64,000 nucleotides of DNA from an uncultured Massilia sp. (GTDB taxonomy: Bacteria > Pseudomonadota > Gammaproteobacteria > Burkholderiales > Burkholderiaceae). The notes under the pieces were generated by a model. It searched no databases, was not told the DNA's origin, and worked only from the letters and a program-made list of their open reading frames with translations. Shown piece by piece: positions 26,848 to 35,882 of the stretch (positions within the stretch are counted from its first letter, which is position 1; each line of letters opens with the position of its first letter). The stretch covers positions 124,001 through 188,000 of the forward strand of contig CAMLMV010000005.1 of assembly GCA_946481275.1 (NCBI GenBank), read 5' to 3'. The position numbers and the translations under genes were made by a program.

Positions 26848-28737
26848 ATGGCACTATTGCAGATCTCCGAACCCGGCATGTCGACCGCGCCGCACCAGCA
26901 CCGGCTGGCGGTGGGCATCGACCTGGGCACCACCAATTCCCTCGTCGCGACCGTGCGCCACTCGATCCCGGAAGTGCTGACCGACGAGGACGGCCGCTCG
27001 CTGCTGCCATCGATCGTGCGCTACCTCCCGAACGGTCACGCCAACATCGGCTACAAGGCCATGGCGGCCCGCACCACCGATCCGAAGAACACCGTCGTCT
27101 CCGTCAAGCGCTTCATGGGCCGCGGCCTGAAGGACATCGCGCACGTCGAGAACCTGCCCTACGATTTCGTCGATGCTCCGGGGATGGTCCAGGTGAAAAC
27201 CGTCGCGGGCGTGAAGTCGCCGGTGGAGGTCTCCGCACAGATCCTGGCCACGTTGCGCCAGACCGCGGAGGATGCGTTGGGCGATGAACTGGTCGGCGCC
27301 GTCATCACGGTGCCCGCGTACTTCGACGACGCGCAGCGCCAGGCGACGAAGGACGCGGCCCAGCTGGCCGGCCTGAACGTGCTGCGCCTGCTGTCCGAAC
27401 CGACGGCCGCCGCCATCGCGTATGGCCTCGACCACGGCAAGGAAGGCGTGTTCGCCGTGTACGACCTGGGCGGCGGCACGTTCGACATCTCGATCCTCAA
27501 GCTGTCGAAGGGCGTGTTCGAAGTGCTGTCCACGGGCGGCGATTCCGCGCTCGGCGGCGACGACTTCGACCAGCGCCTGTTCTGCTACATCACCCAGCAG
27601 GCCGGCCTCGCGCCGCTGTCCGAAGTCGATACCGCGACCCTGATGGTCAAGGCGCGCCAGGCCAAGGAACTGCTGTCGACGAACGAAGAGACGACCGTCG
27701 AGGCGATCCTGAAGTCGGGCGAAGTCGTGCAGGTGACGATCACCGCGAAGACGTTCGCCGAGATCACGCAGCCGCTCGTCGCGAAGACGATGAATGCCGT
27801 GCGCAAGGCGATGCGCGACGCGAACGTGTCGGTGGAAGACGTCGACGGCGTCGTGCTCGTCGGCGGTGCCACGCGCATGCCGCACATCCGCCGCGCCGTC
27901 GGCGACTTCTTTAAAACGATCCCGCACGCGAACATCGACCCGGACAAGGTCGTCGCGCTGGGCGCCGCCATCCAGGCGAACCTCCTCGCGGGCAACCGCG
28001 CGGCGGGCGACGACTGGCTGCTGCTGGACGTGATCCCGCTGTCGCTCGGCATCGAGACGATGGGCGGCCTGGTCGAGAAGATCATCCCGCGCAACTCGAC
28101 GATCCCGTGCGCCCGCGCGCAGGAATTCACGACGTTCAAGGATGGCCAGACGGCCCTCGCGGTGCACGTCGTGCAGGGCGAGCGCGAACTCGTGTCCGAC
28201 TGCCGTTCGCTGGCGCGCTTCGAACTGCGCGGCATCCCGCCGATGGCGGCCGGCGCGGCGCGCATCCGCGTCACGTACCAGGTCGATGCGGACGGGCTGC
28301 TGTCCGTGGCGGCGCGCGAGATGCGCTCCGGCGTGGAAGCCTCGATCACCGTGAAGCCGTCGTACGGCCTCGGCGACGACGAAGTCGCGCGCATGCTGCA
28401 GGACTCGTACAACTCGGCGCAAGTGGACATGGTCGCGCGCGCGCTGCGCGAGGAACAGGTCGAGGCCGAGCGCATCCTGCTGGCCACGCAGTCGGCGCTC
28501 GACACGGACGCCGATCTGCTGAACGAAGAAGAGCAGAACGCGATCGCGCAACTGATGCAGGGCGTGCGCGATGCGGCGGCGCGCTCGAACGATACGTCCA
28601 TCGACGCGGACTCGCGCCAGAACGTGCTGCACGACGCGGTGCAGGCGCTGGCGCGCGGCACCGAGGAATTCGCGGCGCGGCGCATGGACAAGAGCGTGCG
28701 CAAGGTATTGGCCGGCAAGGCGCTGGATCAGGTATGA
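26848..28737 (+). CDS. hscA: Hsp70-class chaperone HscA
   Basis: A 629-residue specialised Hsp70 that releases clusters from IscU. The ATPase domain shows [53 protein letters not shown] and [15 protein letters not shown]. The substrate-binding domain starts near residue 395 and a helical lid completes it. Its start at 26848 lies inside a spacer holding a dyad repeat; an in-frame start further upstream would cross that repeat and is unlikely. Confidence 0.96.
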   Translation: MALLQISEPGMSTAPHQHRLAVGIDLGTTNSLVATVRHSIPEVLTDEDGRSLLPSIVRYLPNGHANIGYKAMAARTTDPKNTVVSVKRFMGRGLKDIAHVENLPYDFVDAPGMVQVKTVAGVKSPVEVSAQILATLRQTAEDALGDELVGAVITVPAYFDDAQRQATKDAAQLAGLNVLRLLSEPTAAAIAYGLDHGKEGVFAVYDLGGGTFDISILKLSKGVFEVLSTGGDSALGGDDFDQRLFCYITQQAGLAPLSEVDTATLMVKARQAKELLSTNEETTVEAILKSGEVVQVTITAKTFAEITQPLVAKTMNAVRKAMRDANVSVEDVDGVVLVGGATRMPHIRRAVGDFFKTIPHANIDPDKVVALGAAIQANLLAGNRAAGDDWLLLDVIPLSLGIETMGGLVEKIIPRNSTIPCARAQEFTTFKDGQTALAVHVVQGERELVSDCRSLARFELRGIPPMAAGAARIRVTYQVDADGLLSVAAREMRSGVEASITVKPSYGLGDDEVARMLQDSYNSAQVDMVARALREEQVEAERILLATQSALDTDADLLNEEEQNAIAQLMQGVRDAAARSNDTSIDADSRQNVLHDAVQALARGTEEFAARRMDKSVRKVLAGKALDQV

Positions 28738-28743
28738 CATCAT

Positions 28744-28764
28744 GGCGGGCACCCCGTGCCCACC
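28744..28764. repeat. intergenic dyad element, hscA-fdx copy
   Basis: GGGCAC-CCC-GTGCCC with outer GGC/ACC pairing (8 of 9 bp). Same core as the hscB-hscA copy and followed by CCAAA, as in the ilvN-ilvC copy. Confidence 0.5.
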
Positions 28765-28795
28765 AAAAGCCCACAAAACACAAAGAGGTCAAGAA

Positions 28796-29134
28796 GTGCC
28801 ACAAATCGTCATCCTCCCCCATCCCGTCTTCTGCCCTGAAGGCGCCGTGCTCGACGGCCAGAGCGGCAAGTCGATCTGCGACACGCTGCTCGAGAACGAC
28901 ATCGAGATCGAACACGCCTGCGACCGCGTGTGCGCGTGCACGACGTGCCACGTGATCGTGCGCGAAGGCTTCGACTCGCTGAACGAGCAGGAGGAAAAGG
29001 AAGAGGACATGCTCGACAAGGCCTGGGGCCTGGAGCCGAACTCGCGCCTGTCCTGCCAGGCCATCATCGCCGACGAAGACCTCGTCGTCGAGATCCCGAA
29101 GTACACGATCAACCACGCAGCCGAGAACCACTGA
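28796..29134 (+). CDS. fdx: ISC-type [2Fe-2S] ferredoxin
   Basis: A 112-residue adrenodoxin-like ferredoxin giving electrons for cluster assembly. The cluster Cys pattern is HACDRVCACTTCHV with the fourth in SRLSCQAII. It starts at GTG with AGAGG eight bases upstream; the first residues V/M-P-Q-I-V match family N-termini. Confidence 0.95.
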   Translation: MPQIVILPHPVFCPEGAVLDGQSGKSICDTLLENDIEIEHACDRVCACTTCHVIVREGFDSLNEQEEKEEDMLDKAWGLEPNSRLSCQAIIADEDLVVEIPKYTINHAAENH

Positions 29135-29150
29135 TCACGACGGGGGACAC

Positions 29151-29345
29151 ATGAAGTGGACCGATGTCACGGCCATCGCCGAGGCCTTGTACGAACAGCA
29201 CCCGGACGTTGATCCGGCCACCGTGCGCTTCGTCGACCTGCATAACTGGGTCGTCGCGCTGGACGGCTTCGACGACGACCGCACGCGCGGCGGCGAGCGC
29301 GTGCTCGAAGCCATACAGGCAGCCTGGATAGATGAAGCACGCTAA
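29151..29345 (+). CDS. iscX: IscX (YfhJ) protein
   Basis: A 64-residue acidic helical protein of the IscX family (MKWTDVTAIAEALYEQHPDVDPATVRFVDLHNWV), which binds IscS and modulates cluster synthesis, possibly with iron. It starts 16 bases after fdx and its end overlaps the methyltransferase gene by 14 bases, so the next gene is probably translated from the same message. Confidence 0.94.
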   Translation: MKWTDVTAIAEALYEQHPDVDPATVRFVDLHNWVVALDGFDDDRTRGGERVLEAIQAAWIDEAR

Positions 29346-30192
29346 AAAAGAAGCCCCGACGATTTATCAACTGGCCCCGGAAATCAAGCCGGGCCAGTCG
29401 ATCGAGCTGCTGAAGGAACTGCACATCCTCACGCGCGACGGCAAACTGAACCAGGACAGCCGCCGCAAACTGAAGCAGGTCTACCACCTCGTCCAGTTCA
29501 TCGAGCCGCTGCTGAAGGATGTCGGGGAAGTTGCCACCGTGGTCGACCACGGCGCCGGCAAGTCCTACCTCGGCTTCATCCTGTACGACCTGTTCTTCAA
29601 GGGGCGTGAGAACTCCGGCCATATCTACGGCATCGAGACGCGCGAAGAACTCGTGCAGAAGTCGACCGAGCTGGCCGCACGCCTGGGCTTTCCGGGCATG
29701 TCGTTCCTGAACCTGTCCGTCTCGGAATCCACGGAGTCCGACAAGCTGCCGGCCACGATCGACGTGGTGACGGCGCTCCACGCCTGCAACACGGCGACGG
29801 ACGACGCCATCGATTTCGCGCTGAAGAAGCATGCGAAGCACATCGTGCTCGTGCCGTGCTGCCAGGCGGAGGTCGCGTCCGTGCTGCGCAAGAATAAAGG
29901 CAAGGACCTGGGCCGCAGCGCGCTGACGGAAATCTGGCGCCACCCGATCCACACGCGCGAATTCGGCAGCCAGATCACGAACGTGCTGCGCTGCCTGCAG
30001 CTGGAGGCGCACGGCTACCAGGTCACCGTCACGGAACTGGTGGGCTGGGAGCACTCGATGAAAAACGAGCTGATCGTCGCCACGTACAAGAACCTGCCGC
30101 GCCGCCGGCCTGCCGAGCGCCTGCAGCAGGTGCTGGCCGAGGTCGGCCTCGAAGAACTCTCTTCGCGTTTCTACACTGAGGCAACGACATGA
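29332..30192 (+). CDS. class I SAM-dependent methyltransferase (Methyltransf_32-like)
   Basis: A 286-residue protein. The SAM-binding motif I is [19 protein letters not shown], and the [15 protein letters not shown] motif resembles that of the Methyltransf_32 group (the domain of GSTCD and related proteins). A VPCCQAEV segment follows and a basic C-terminus ends [10 protein letters not shown]. The substrate is unknown; RNA is likely for the group. Overlap with iscX (14 bases) and with ltaE (4 bases) places it in a tight operon. Confidence 0.75.
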   Translation: MKHAKKEAPTIYQLAPEIKPGQSIELLKELHILTRDGKLNQDSRRKLKQVYHLVQFIEPLLKDVGEVATVVDHGAGKSYLGFILYDLFFKGRENSGHIYGIETREELVQKSTELAARLGFPGMSFLNLSVSESTESDKLPATIDVVTALHACNTATDDAIDFALKKHAKHIVLVPCCQAEVASVLRKNKGKDLGRSALTEIWRHPIHTREFGSQITNVLRCLQLEAHGYQVTVTELVGWEHSMKNELIVATYKNLPRRRPAERLQQVLAEVGLEELSSRFYTEATT

Positions 30193-31217
30193 GCGACCGC
30201 TGGATCGACCTGCGCAGCGACACCGTCACCCAACCGTCCGCCGCGATGCGTGCCGCGATGGCCGATGCAGCCGTCGGCGACGATGTGTATGCCGACGACC
30301 CCACCGTCAACCGCCTGCAGGACTACGCGGCCGAACTGTTCGGCTTCGAAGCGGGCCTGTTCGCGCCGAGCGGCACGCAGACGAACCTGATCGCGCTGAT
30401 GACGCATTGCGGCCGCGGCGACGAATACCTCGTCGGCCAGGAAGCGCACACGTACAAGTACGAAGGCGGCGGCGCCGCCGTGCTGGGTTCGATCCAGCCG
30501 CAACCGATCGCCAACCAACCGGACGGTTCGATCGCGATCTCCGACATCGCCGCGTACATCAAGCCGGACGACATGCACTTCGCGCGCACCCGCGTGCTGG
30601 CGCTGGAAAACACGATCGGCGGCCGCGTGCTGCCGCGCGACTACGTGAAGGCGGCGACGGATTTCGCGCATGCGAAGGGCCTGGTCACGCACCTGGACGG
30701 TGCCCGCGTCTGCAACGCGGCCGTCAGGCAGGGCATCAGTCTGCGCGAGGCGACAGCCGGCTTCGATACCGTGTCCGTGTGCCTGTCGAAGGGCCTCGGC
30801 GCGCCGGTCGGTTCCGTGCTGCTGGGCCCCAGGGCGTTCATCGAACAGGGCAAGCGCTGGCGCAAGATGCTGGGCGGCGGCATGCGGCAAGCCGGCGTCA
30901 TCGCAGCCGCGGCGCATTACGCGCTGGAGCACAACGTCGAGCGCCTCGCCGACGATCACCAGAATGCGGCCGACCTGTCGGCCGGCCTCGCGCGCATCGG
31001 GCAACTGAAAGTGACGACGCCGCAGACGAACATCTTCTATGTCGAAATCCCGGACGCCGCGTGCGCGCAGCTGGCAGAGGCGTTGAGCCGCAAGGGCATC
31101 CGCGCCTCGATCGGCCCGCACACGCGTCTCGTGACGCACCTGGACGTGACGGCCGATGACGTCAAGAAGACCATCGCCGCGTTCGAGGCGTTCTTCCGCG
31201 ACTGGAAAGTGCAATGA
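30189..31217 (+). CDS. ltaE: low-specificity L-threonine aldolase
   Basis: A 342-residue PLP enzyme splitting L-threonine or L-allo-threonine to glycine and acetaldehyde. The N-terminus [37 protein letters not shown] is the family signature, and the PLP Lys is in [27 protein letters not shown] provides the PLP-ring contacts. Start and stop both overlap neighbours by 4 bases. Confidence 0.95.
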   Translation: MSDRWIDLRSDTVTQPSAAMRAAMADAAVGDDVYADDPTVNRLQDYAAELFGFEAGLFAPSGTQTNLIALMTHCGRGDEYLVGQEAHTYKYEGGGAAVLGSIQPQPIANQPDGSIAISDIAAYIKPDDMHFARTRVLALENTIGGRVLPRDYVKAATDFAHAKGLVTHLDGARVCNAAVRQGISLREATAGFDTVSVCLSKGLGAPVGSVLLGPRAFIEQGKRWRKMLGGGMRQAGVIAAAAHYALEHNVERLADDHQNAADLSAGLARIGQLKVTTPQTNIFYVEIPDAACAQLAEALSRKGIRASIGPHTRLVTHLDVTADDVKKTIAAFEAFFRDWKVQ

Positions 31218-31924
31218 GTGATGAAGGCATCCGCCTCGCCAAGCGCGTGGCCGAAATCGTGCCGTGCTCGCGCGGCGAAGCCGAACGCTATATCGCGGGC
31301 GGCTGGGTGACGGTCGATGACGTAGTCGTCGAAGATCCGGCGACGCGCGTGACGTCCGCGCAGGCTGTCGCGCTGTTGCCCGGTGCCGAGCCCGTCGAAC
31401 CGGCACCGGTGACGATCCTGCTGCACAAGCCGGCCGGCGTCGATGCGGCTGGCGCGCTCTCGCTGATCGCCCCCGAGACGCTGGCGGCGACGCCCAACGC
31501 GCGTTTTCTGCGCCGGCATCTGGCGCGGTTGACCGTCGTCACGCCGCTGGAACCGGAAGCGAGCGGCCTGCTCGTGTTGAGCCAGGACTGGCGCGTGACG
31601 CGCAAGCTGGTCGAGGACGGTGCGCGCGTCGAACAGGAATACGTGGCCGAGGTGACGGGTGCCATCGCCGACGATGGCCTCGCGCGGCTGAACGCCAGCA
31701 TGCGCGTGCAGGGCAGGGCGACCGTGCCGCTGAAGGCGAGCTGGCAAAGCGAGGCGCGGCTGCGCCTGGCCGGCAAGGACGTGCGGCCGGGGCAGGTCGA
31801 AGCGATGTGCGCCGAGGTCGGCTTGACCGTCAAATCGCTGCGCCGGCTGCGTATCGGGCGCGTGGCGCTGGGCCAGTTGCCGGCCGGGCGCTGGCGCTAT
31901 CTGCACGACACCGAACGGTTCTGA
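31214..31924 (+). CDS. RsuA/RluF-like pseudouridine synthase homologue with altered catalytic motif
   Basis: A 236-residue protein with an N-terminal S4 RNA-binding domain (residues ~5-55, RVAEIVPCSRGEAERYIAGGWVTVDD) and an RsuA-type catalytic fold (TILLHKPAGVD, SGLLVLSQDWRVTRKL, VEQEYVAEV). The catalytic loop normally reads GRLDxxSxGL. Here it reads TPLEPEASGL: Asp is replaced by Glu113 and the preceding Arg by Pro111. It may be an inactive RNA-binding protein or use a changed mechanism. Coupled to ltaE by 4 bases. Confidence 0.78.
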   Translation: MSDEGIRLAKRVAEIVPCSRGEAERYIAGGWVTVDDVVVEDPATRVTSAQAVALLPGAEPVEPAPVTILLHKPAGVDAAGALSLIAPETLAATPNARFLRRHLARLTVVTPLEPEASGLLVLSQDWRVTRKLVEDGARVEQEYVAEVTGAIADDGLARLNASMRVQGRATVPLKASWQSEARLRLAGKDVRPGQVEAMCAEVGLTVKSLRRLRIGRVALGQLPAGRWRYLHDTERF

Positions 31925-31925
31925 C

Positions 31926-32663
31926 TCAGGCCACGTACCCGCCATCGATCGTCAACGATGCCCCGTTGACATACCCCGCCTCGTTCCCGACGAGGTAAGC
32001 GACCAGGCCCGCGATCTCGGCATCCTGTCCCATTCGTCCCACCGGGATCTGCGCGCGCAGGTATGCGCGCACGGATTCGTCCGCGACGATCTCGGTCTCC
32101 GTCGGCCCCGGCTGCACATTGTTCACCGTGATGCCGCGCGGACCCAGGTCGCGCGCGAGCCCGCGCGTGAGGCCGGCCACGGCCGCCTTGCTCATCGCGT
32201 ACAACGCCACGCCCGGGCTGCCCGCCCGGTCCGCCACCATGCTGCCGATGTTGACGATGCGCCCGCCTTCTCCCATGTGCGGCGCGGCCGCCTGCGTGGC
32301 GACGAACAGCGCGCGCACGTTGACGGCCGCGATGCGGTCGTAGTCCTCAAGGGTCGTCTCGCCGAGGTCCTTGTGGACGATGATGCCCGCGCTGTTGACG
32401 AGGATGTCGATGCGGCCGAACTGCGCCGCCACGCTCGCAATGGCCTGCTGCAGCGCCTGCGCGTCGGCGCTGTCCGCGCGCAGGGGCAGGGCGCGGCCGC
32501 CTGCGGCGTCGATGTCGGCCGCCAGTTGCAATGCGCGGTCGTGGGCGCTGACGTACGTGAATGCGACGGTGGCGCCGTTCGCTGCGAGACGGCGGACGAT
32601 GGCGGCGCCGATGCCGCGCGAACCGCCGGTGACGAAGGCGATCTTGCCGGTGAGGGAAGTCAT
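31926..32663 (-). CDS. SDR-family oxidoreductase
   Basis: A 245-residue classical short-chain dehydrogenase/reductase. The cofactor motif is TGGSRGIGAAI, NSAGI is the NAG-type motif, the catalytic Ser is in NIGSM and the YxxxK pair is in YAMSK. A C-terminal GASLTIDGGYVA completes it. Basic/neutral residues after the first strand suggest NADP use but this is uncertain. It is divergent from a TetR gene whose operator covers the spacer, so it is the likely target of that repressor. Confidence 0.9.
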   Translation of the reverse strand: MTSLTGKIAFVTGGSRGIGAAIVRRLAANGATVAFTYVSAHDRALQLAADIDAAGGRALPLRADSADAQALQQAIASVAAQFGRIDILVNSAGIIVHKDLGETTLEDYDRIAAVNVRALFVATQAAAPHMGEGGRIVNIGSMVADRAGSPGVALYAMSKAAVAGLTRGLARDLGPRGITVNNVQPGPTETEIVADESVRAYLRAQIPVGRMGQDAEIAGLVAYLVGNEAGYVNGASLTIDGGYVA

Positions 32664-32675
32664 GGTGAGCCTTTC

Positions 32676-32735
32676 TTGACTGATTGGTCCAAAATGGAGA
32701 ATCGATTATACTTCTATTCTGGACTGACTAGTCAA
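32676..32735. promoter_or_regulatory. paired operator between SDR and TetR genes
   Basis: TTGACTGATTGGTCCA (32676-32691) and TGGACTGACTAGTCAA (32720-32735) form an imperfect inverted pair (12 of 16 positions). The right copy includes the palindrome TGACTAGTCA (32725-32734). Each half faces one of the divergent genes, fitting TetR binding at both promoters. Confidence 0.6.
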
Positions 32736-32746
32736 GATTAAAAACG

Positions 32747-33352
32747 ATGGCAAGAACGAAGGTATTCGACCCGGCCGCGGCGCTCGACGCGGCGGTGCGG
32801 GTGTTCTGGGAGCAGGGGTACGAGGCGACGTCCACGGACGACCTGGTGCGCGCGATGGGCATCGGCCGCCAGAGCATGTACGACACGTTCGGCGACAAGA
32901 AGCAGCTTTATCTGGCCGCGCTCACGCATTACACGGACACGGGCGGCGCGGCGCTGAAACACCGTCTTGCGGCCGGACCGTCGCCATTGGGCGCATTGGC
33001 AGCATTCCTGCGCGAGATCGCCGGCGCGGATGCGGCCCTGCGCGCGCGCGGCTGCCTCAGCGTCAACGCCATCGCGGAATTCGGGCAATCCGACGCCGAC
33101 GTGCAGGCGCTCGTCGAGCGCTCGCAGCGGATCACGGAAGACATCCTTGCGGAGGTCTTGATGCGCGCGCGCCAGGCGGGCGAACTGGCGCCCGGCCTCG
33201 ATCCGGCGGCGGCCGCGCATTTCATCCACACGGCCATCCGCGGCATGCGCATCAGCGCGAAGGCGGGCGCCGACGCGGCGCAGCTCGGCACGACGGTGGA
33301 CTTCGTCATCGCCGCACTCAAGGCGCGCGCGGCGCCCGTCGCGGAAGTCTGA
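32747..33352 (+). CDS. TetR-family repressor
   Basis: A 201-residue TetR regulator. The HTH (FDPAAALDAAVRVFWEQGYEATSTDDLVRAMGIGRQSMYDTFGDKKQLY) is textbook, followed by a helical ligand domain with a single Cys in RARGCLSV. It is divergent from the SDR gene. The ligand is unknown, probably a small electrophile or ketone handled by the SDR. Confidence 0.9.
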   Translation: MARTKVFDPAAALDAAVRVFWEQGYEATSTDDLVRAMGIGRQSMYDTFGDKKQLYLAALTHYTDTGGAALKHRLAAGPSPLGALAAFLREIAGADAALRARGCLSVNAIAEFGQSDADVQALVERSQRITEDILAEVLMRARQAGELAPGLDPAAAAHFIHTAIRGMRISAKAGADAAQLGTTVDFVIAALKARAAPVAEV

Positions 33353-33355
33353 GCG

Positions 33356-33826
33356 TCAGCTTTCCGTCTTGCCCGCCGCGGCGATCAGGTTGTCGCGCAG
33401 TTGTACGATGGCCTTCTGCAGCAGCGGGAATTCCTCCGGGCCCAGGCCGGACGCGGCGACCGTCTGCTTGCCGAATCCGAGTCCCTTTTCGCGCAGCGCG
33501 CGGCCCGCGTCCGTAAGGGAGATGCGGACGTTGCGCTCGTCTTCCTTGTCGCGTTCGCGGCGCACGTAGCCCATCGCTTCCAGCCGCTTGAGCATCGGCG
33601 TCACCGTGCTCGGTTCCAGGAACAGCTTTTCGCTCAAGGCCTTGACCGTCTGCTGGTCCTGCTCCCACAGCGCGATGATCGCCAGGTATTGCGGATACGT
33701 GAGGCCCAGCGCGTCCAGCACAGGCTTGTACACGCGCGAATACGCGAGATTGGTCGAGTAGATGGCGAAGCACATGAAGTCCGCCATGCGGGCGGCTTTG
33801 GCGCGGGTGTCGTTGTCGTCGGGCAT
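33356..33826 (-). CDS. OhrR-like MarR-family redox regulator
   Basis: A 156-residue MarR protein of the OhrR branch. The N-terminus DFMCFAIYSTNLAYSRVYKPVLDALGLTYPQYL holds the reactive Cys (C19) and the downstream Tyr residues of organic-peroxide sensors. The winged helix follows (VKALSEKLFLEPSTVTPMLKRLEAMGYV). No ohr peroxidase gene is adjacent; the divergent gene is a glutathione transferase, suggesting it controls that gene instead. Confidence 0.85.
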   Translation of the reverse strand: MPDDNDTRAKAARMADFMCFAIYSTNLAYSRVYKPVLDALGLTYPQYLAIIALWEQDQQTVKALSEKLFLEPSTVTPMLKRLEAMGYVRRERDKEDERNVRISLTDAGRALREKGLGFGKQTVAASGLGPEEFPLLQKAIVQLRDNLIAAAGKTES

Positions 33827-33861
33827 GATTATCGGGAAAATTATCGTGATAACGATTATCG
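33827..33861. promoter_or_regulatory. operator-like repeats upstream of the OhrR-like gene
   Basis: GATTATCG occurs at 33827-33834 and 33854-33861 around a central dyad TTATC-GT-GATAA (33841-33852). The cluster starts one base upstream of the regulator's start codon in the shared spacer with the GST gene. It is a likely autoregulatory site. Confidence 0.55.
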
Positions 33862-33943
33862 TACTTGAAATTCGGGAATCTCGCTGCTAGACTTTGCAAA
33901 AATACTTATCGCGCTAACTGTTATTTCAATAATGGAGTCCACG

Positions 33944-34597
33944 ATGAAACTGTACGACGCCGCCATCTCGTCTGCCGCCGCGCGGGTGCGCATTGCCCTC
34001 GCGCTGAAGGGCCTGCAGGTCGACCGCCTTCCCGTCGAGATCGTGGGCGAGGGCGCGCAGAACCGCCAGCAGGCCTACCTGGACGTGAACCCGCAAGGCC
34101 TGGTGCCGGCGCTGCTGGCGGACGACGGCGTGCTGCTGACGCAATCGCTGGCCATCGTCGAATACCTGGACGAGGTCTACCCGCAGGCGCCGCTGCTGCC
34201 GACGGCTCCGGCGACGCGAGCCTGGGTGCGCGCGTTCGTGCTGGCCGTGCTGGCCGTGCTGGCCGAGACGCATGCGCTGGTGACGCCCCGTGTGATCCGC
34301 CATCTCGCGACCATGCCGGGCTTCGACGAGACGACCGCGCCCGCATGGCGCAGGCACTGGATGGAAGAGGGGATCGATGCGCTGCAAGCGCTGCTGGCGC
34401 GCCGCCATGCGGTGGCGTCCAGCCGCTTCTGTGCGGGCGACGTGCCCGGCCTCGCGGACGTCTTCCTGTTCCCGCAGGCGCTGAACGCGGCGCGTGCCGG
34501 CCTGGCGCTGAATCGCTGGCCGCATGTGGAGGCGATCGCCGCGCGGCTGGCGGACCTCCCTGCGTTCAGGGACAACGCGCAGGTCACGGCAAAGTGA
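33944..34597 (+). CDS. zeta-class-like glutathione transferase (maleylacetoacetate isomerase-like)
   Basis: A 217-residue GST close to maleylacetoacetate isomerase: KLYDAAISSAAARVRIALALKGLQVDRL, NPQGLVPALL and TQSLAIVEYLDEVYP. The SSxxSYRVR active-site stretch is changed to SSAAARVR, losing the aromatic/Ser position, so isomerase activity is not assured. It is a second copy besides maiA at 21491. Divergent from an OhrR-like regulator, it may act on peroxides or electrophiles. Its 3' end overlaps the kinase gene on the other strand by 14 bases. Confidence 0.82.
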   Translation: MKLYDAAISSAAARVRIALALKGLQVDRLPVEIVGEGAQNRQQAYLDVNPQGLVPALLADDGVLLTQSLAIVEYLDEVYPQAPLLPTAPATRAWVRAFVLAVLAVLAETHALVTPRVIRHLATMPGFDETTAPAWRRHWMEEGIDALQALLARRHAVASSRFCAGDVPGLADVFLFPQALNAARAGLALNRWPHVEAIAARLADLPAFRDNAQVTAK

Positions 34598-35882
34598 GGC
34601 GCGCCTCCAGTCCGCCCTCCGGCCGGTTGTTCAGCGTGAGCGTACCGCCGAGACTCCCCGCCAGTTGGCGCGCGATCGCCAGGCCAAGGCCCGTACCGCC
34701 CGTGTCGCGGTTGCGTGACGCCTCCAGCCGGAAGAACGGTTCGAACACGGCTTCCAGCTGGTCGACGGGGATGCCAGGGCCGTTGTCCAGCACGCGGATG
34801 AGGACCGCACCCTGGCTGTCGCGGCCCACGACGATGTCGGCGCCGCCGCTGTAGCGCAGCGCGTTGTCGACGAGGTTGCCGATGATCCGGCGCAGCGCCT
34901 TCGGGCGCGTCTGTACCGGTGCGCCGATGCGGCCTTCCAGGTTCACGGCGCTGCCGGCGTCGCGGTAGTCCAGCACGAGGCTGTCGAGCTGGGCGTCGAG
35001 GTCGATGGCGCGCGCCGGTTCCCGTTCGCCGTGCATCGCGCGTGCGTAGCCGATGCCGTCCTTGACGAGGCCTTGCAGCTCCTCGAGATCGGCACGCAGG
35101 CGCGGTTGCTGCGGCTCGTCGTCCATCATGTCCACGCGCAGGCGCATGCGCGTGATCGGCGTCTGCAGGTCGTGCGAGATGGCCGCGAGGATGCGCACGC
35201 GTTCGTCGACGTACGCGGCGATGCGCTTCTGCATGGCGTTGAACGCGCGCGCCGAACGCAGCACTTCGGACGGGCCCCGTTCCGGCAGTTCGACGGGGCG
35301 CAGGTCCGGGCCGAGCGCATCGGCCGCCTCGGCCAGCACACGCAGCGGACGCACCGCCTGGCGCACCGCGAACCAGCAGCACGCGGCGAGGATCGCCAGC
35401 TGCGCCGCGAGCACGTACGGCAGCCAGGGCGACAGCGGGACGCCATGCATTGGCTGCACGTCGATGGTCAACGGCGAGCCATCGGAGAGCCGCAAGTGGA
35501 CCTGCATGCGGCCCTCGTTCCCGAGGCCGTTCACGGACAGCGGATAGCTGCGCCCGATGCCCTGTTCGATCGAATGTGCGATCTGCGCCGACAGCTTCTC
35601 GTCCGGCATCGCGCCCTCCGTTTCGCCCGGACCGAGGATGAAGCGGTAGCTGCGCCGCGCGAGCCGCGGCAGCCATGCCGGGCGCTCGGCCGCCGGCAGC
35701 AGGTCGAGCAGGGCGACGGAGCTCGCGACCTCGCGTTCCACATACCCCATCATCAGATTCGTCGTCGCCTGGTCGCGTTCCGTGAAGGTCAACGCGACGG
35801 ACAGGCCCTGCGCCAGCGCGAGCCCAGCGAACAGGATCAACGCCAGGCGCGCATACAGGCTCCGCGGCCACCAGGGTTTCAT
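34584..35882 (-). CDS. EnvZ-type sensor histidine kinase
   Basis: A 432-residue membrane kinase. Two transmembrane helices (about 10-32 and 153-174) flank a ~120-residue periplasmic domain, then HAMP, then the HisKA box AAISHDLQTPITRMRLRV (H237) and the ATPase domain (NLVDNALRYSGG, DNGPGIP, TGGTGLGLAIARQ). It is translated with the preceding response regulator by a 4-base overlap. The signal is unknown; the neighbouring CcdA/thioredoxin genes suggest envelope redox or copper stress, which is only a guess. Confidence 0.92.
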   Translation of the reverse strand: MKPWWPRSLYARLALILFAGLALAQGLSVALTFTERDQATTNLMMGYVEREVASSVALLDLLPAAERPAWLPRLARRSYRFILGPGETEGAMPDEKLSAQIAHSIEQGIGRSYPLSVNGLGNEGRMQVHLRLSDGSPLTIDVQPMHGVPLSPWLPYVLAAQLAILAACCWFAVRQAVRPLRVLAEAADALGPDLRPVELPERGPSEVLRSARAFNAMQKRIAAYVDERVRILAAISHDLQTPITRMRLRVDMMDDEPQQPRLRADLEELQGLVKDGIGYARAMHGEREPARAIDLDAQLDSLVLDYRDAGSAVNLEGRIGAPVQTRPKALRRIIGNLVDNALRYSGGADIVVGRDSQGAVLIRVLDNGPGIPVDQLEAVFEPFFRLEASRNRDTGGTGLGLAIARQLAGSLGGTLTLNNRPEGGLEARLTLP

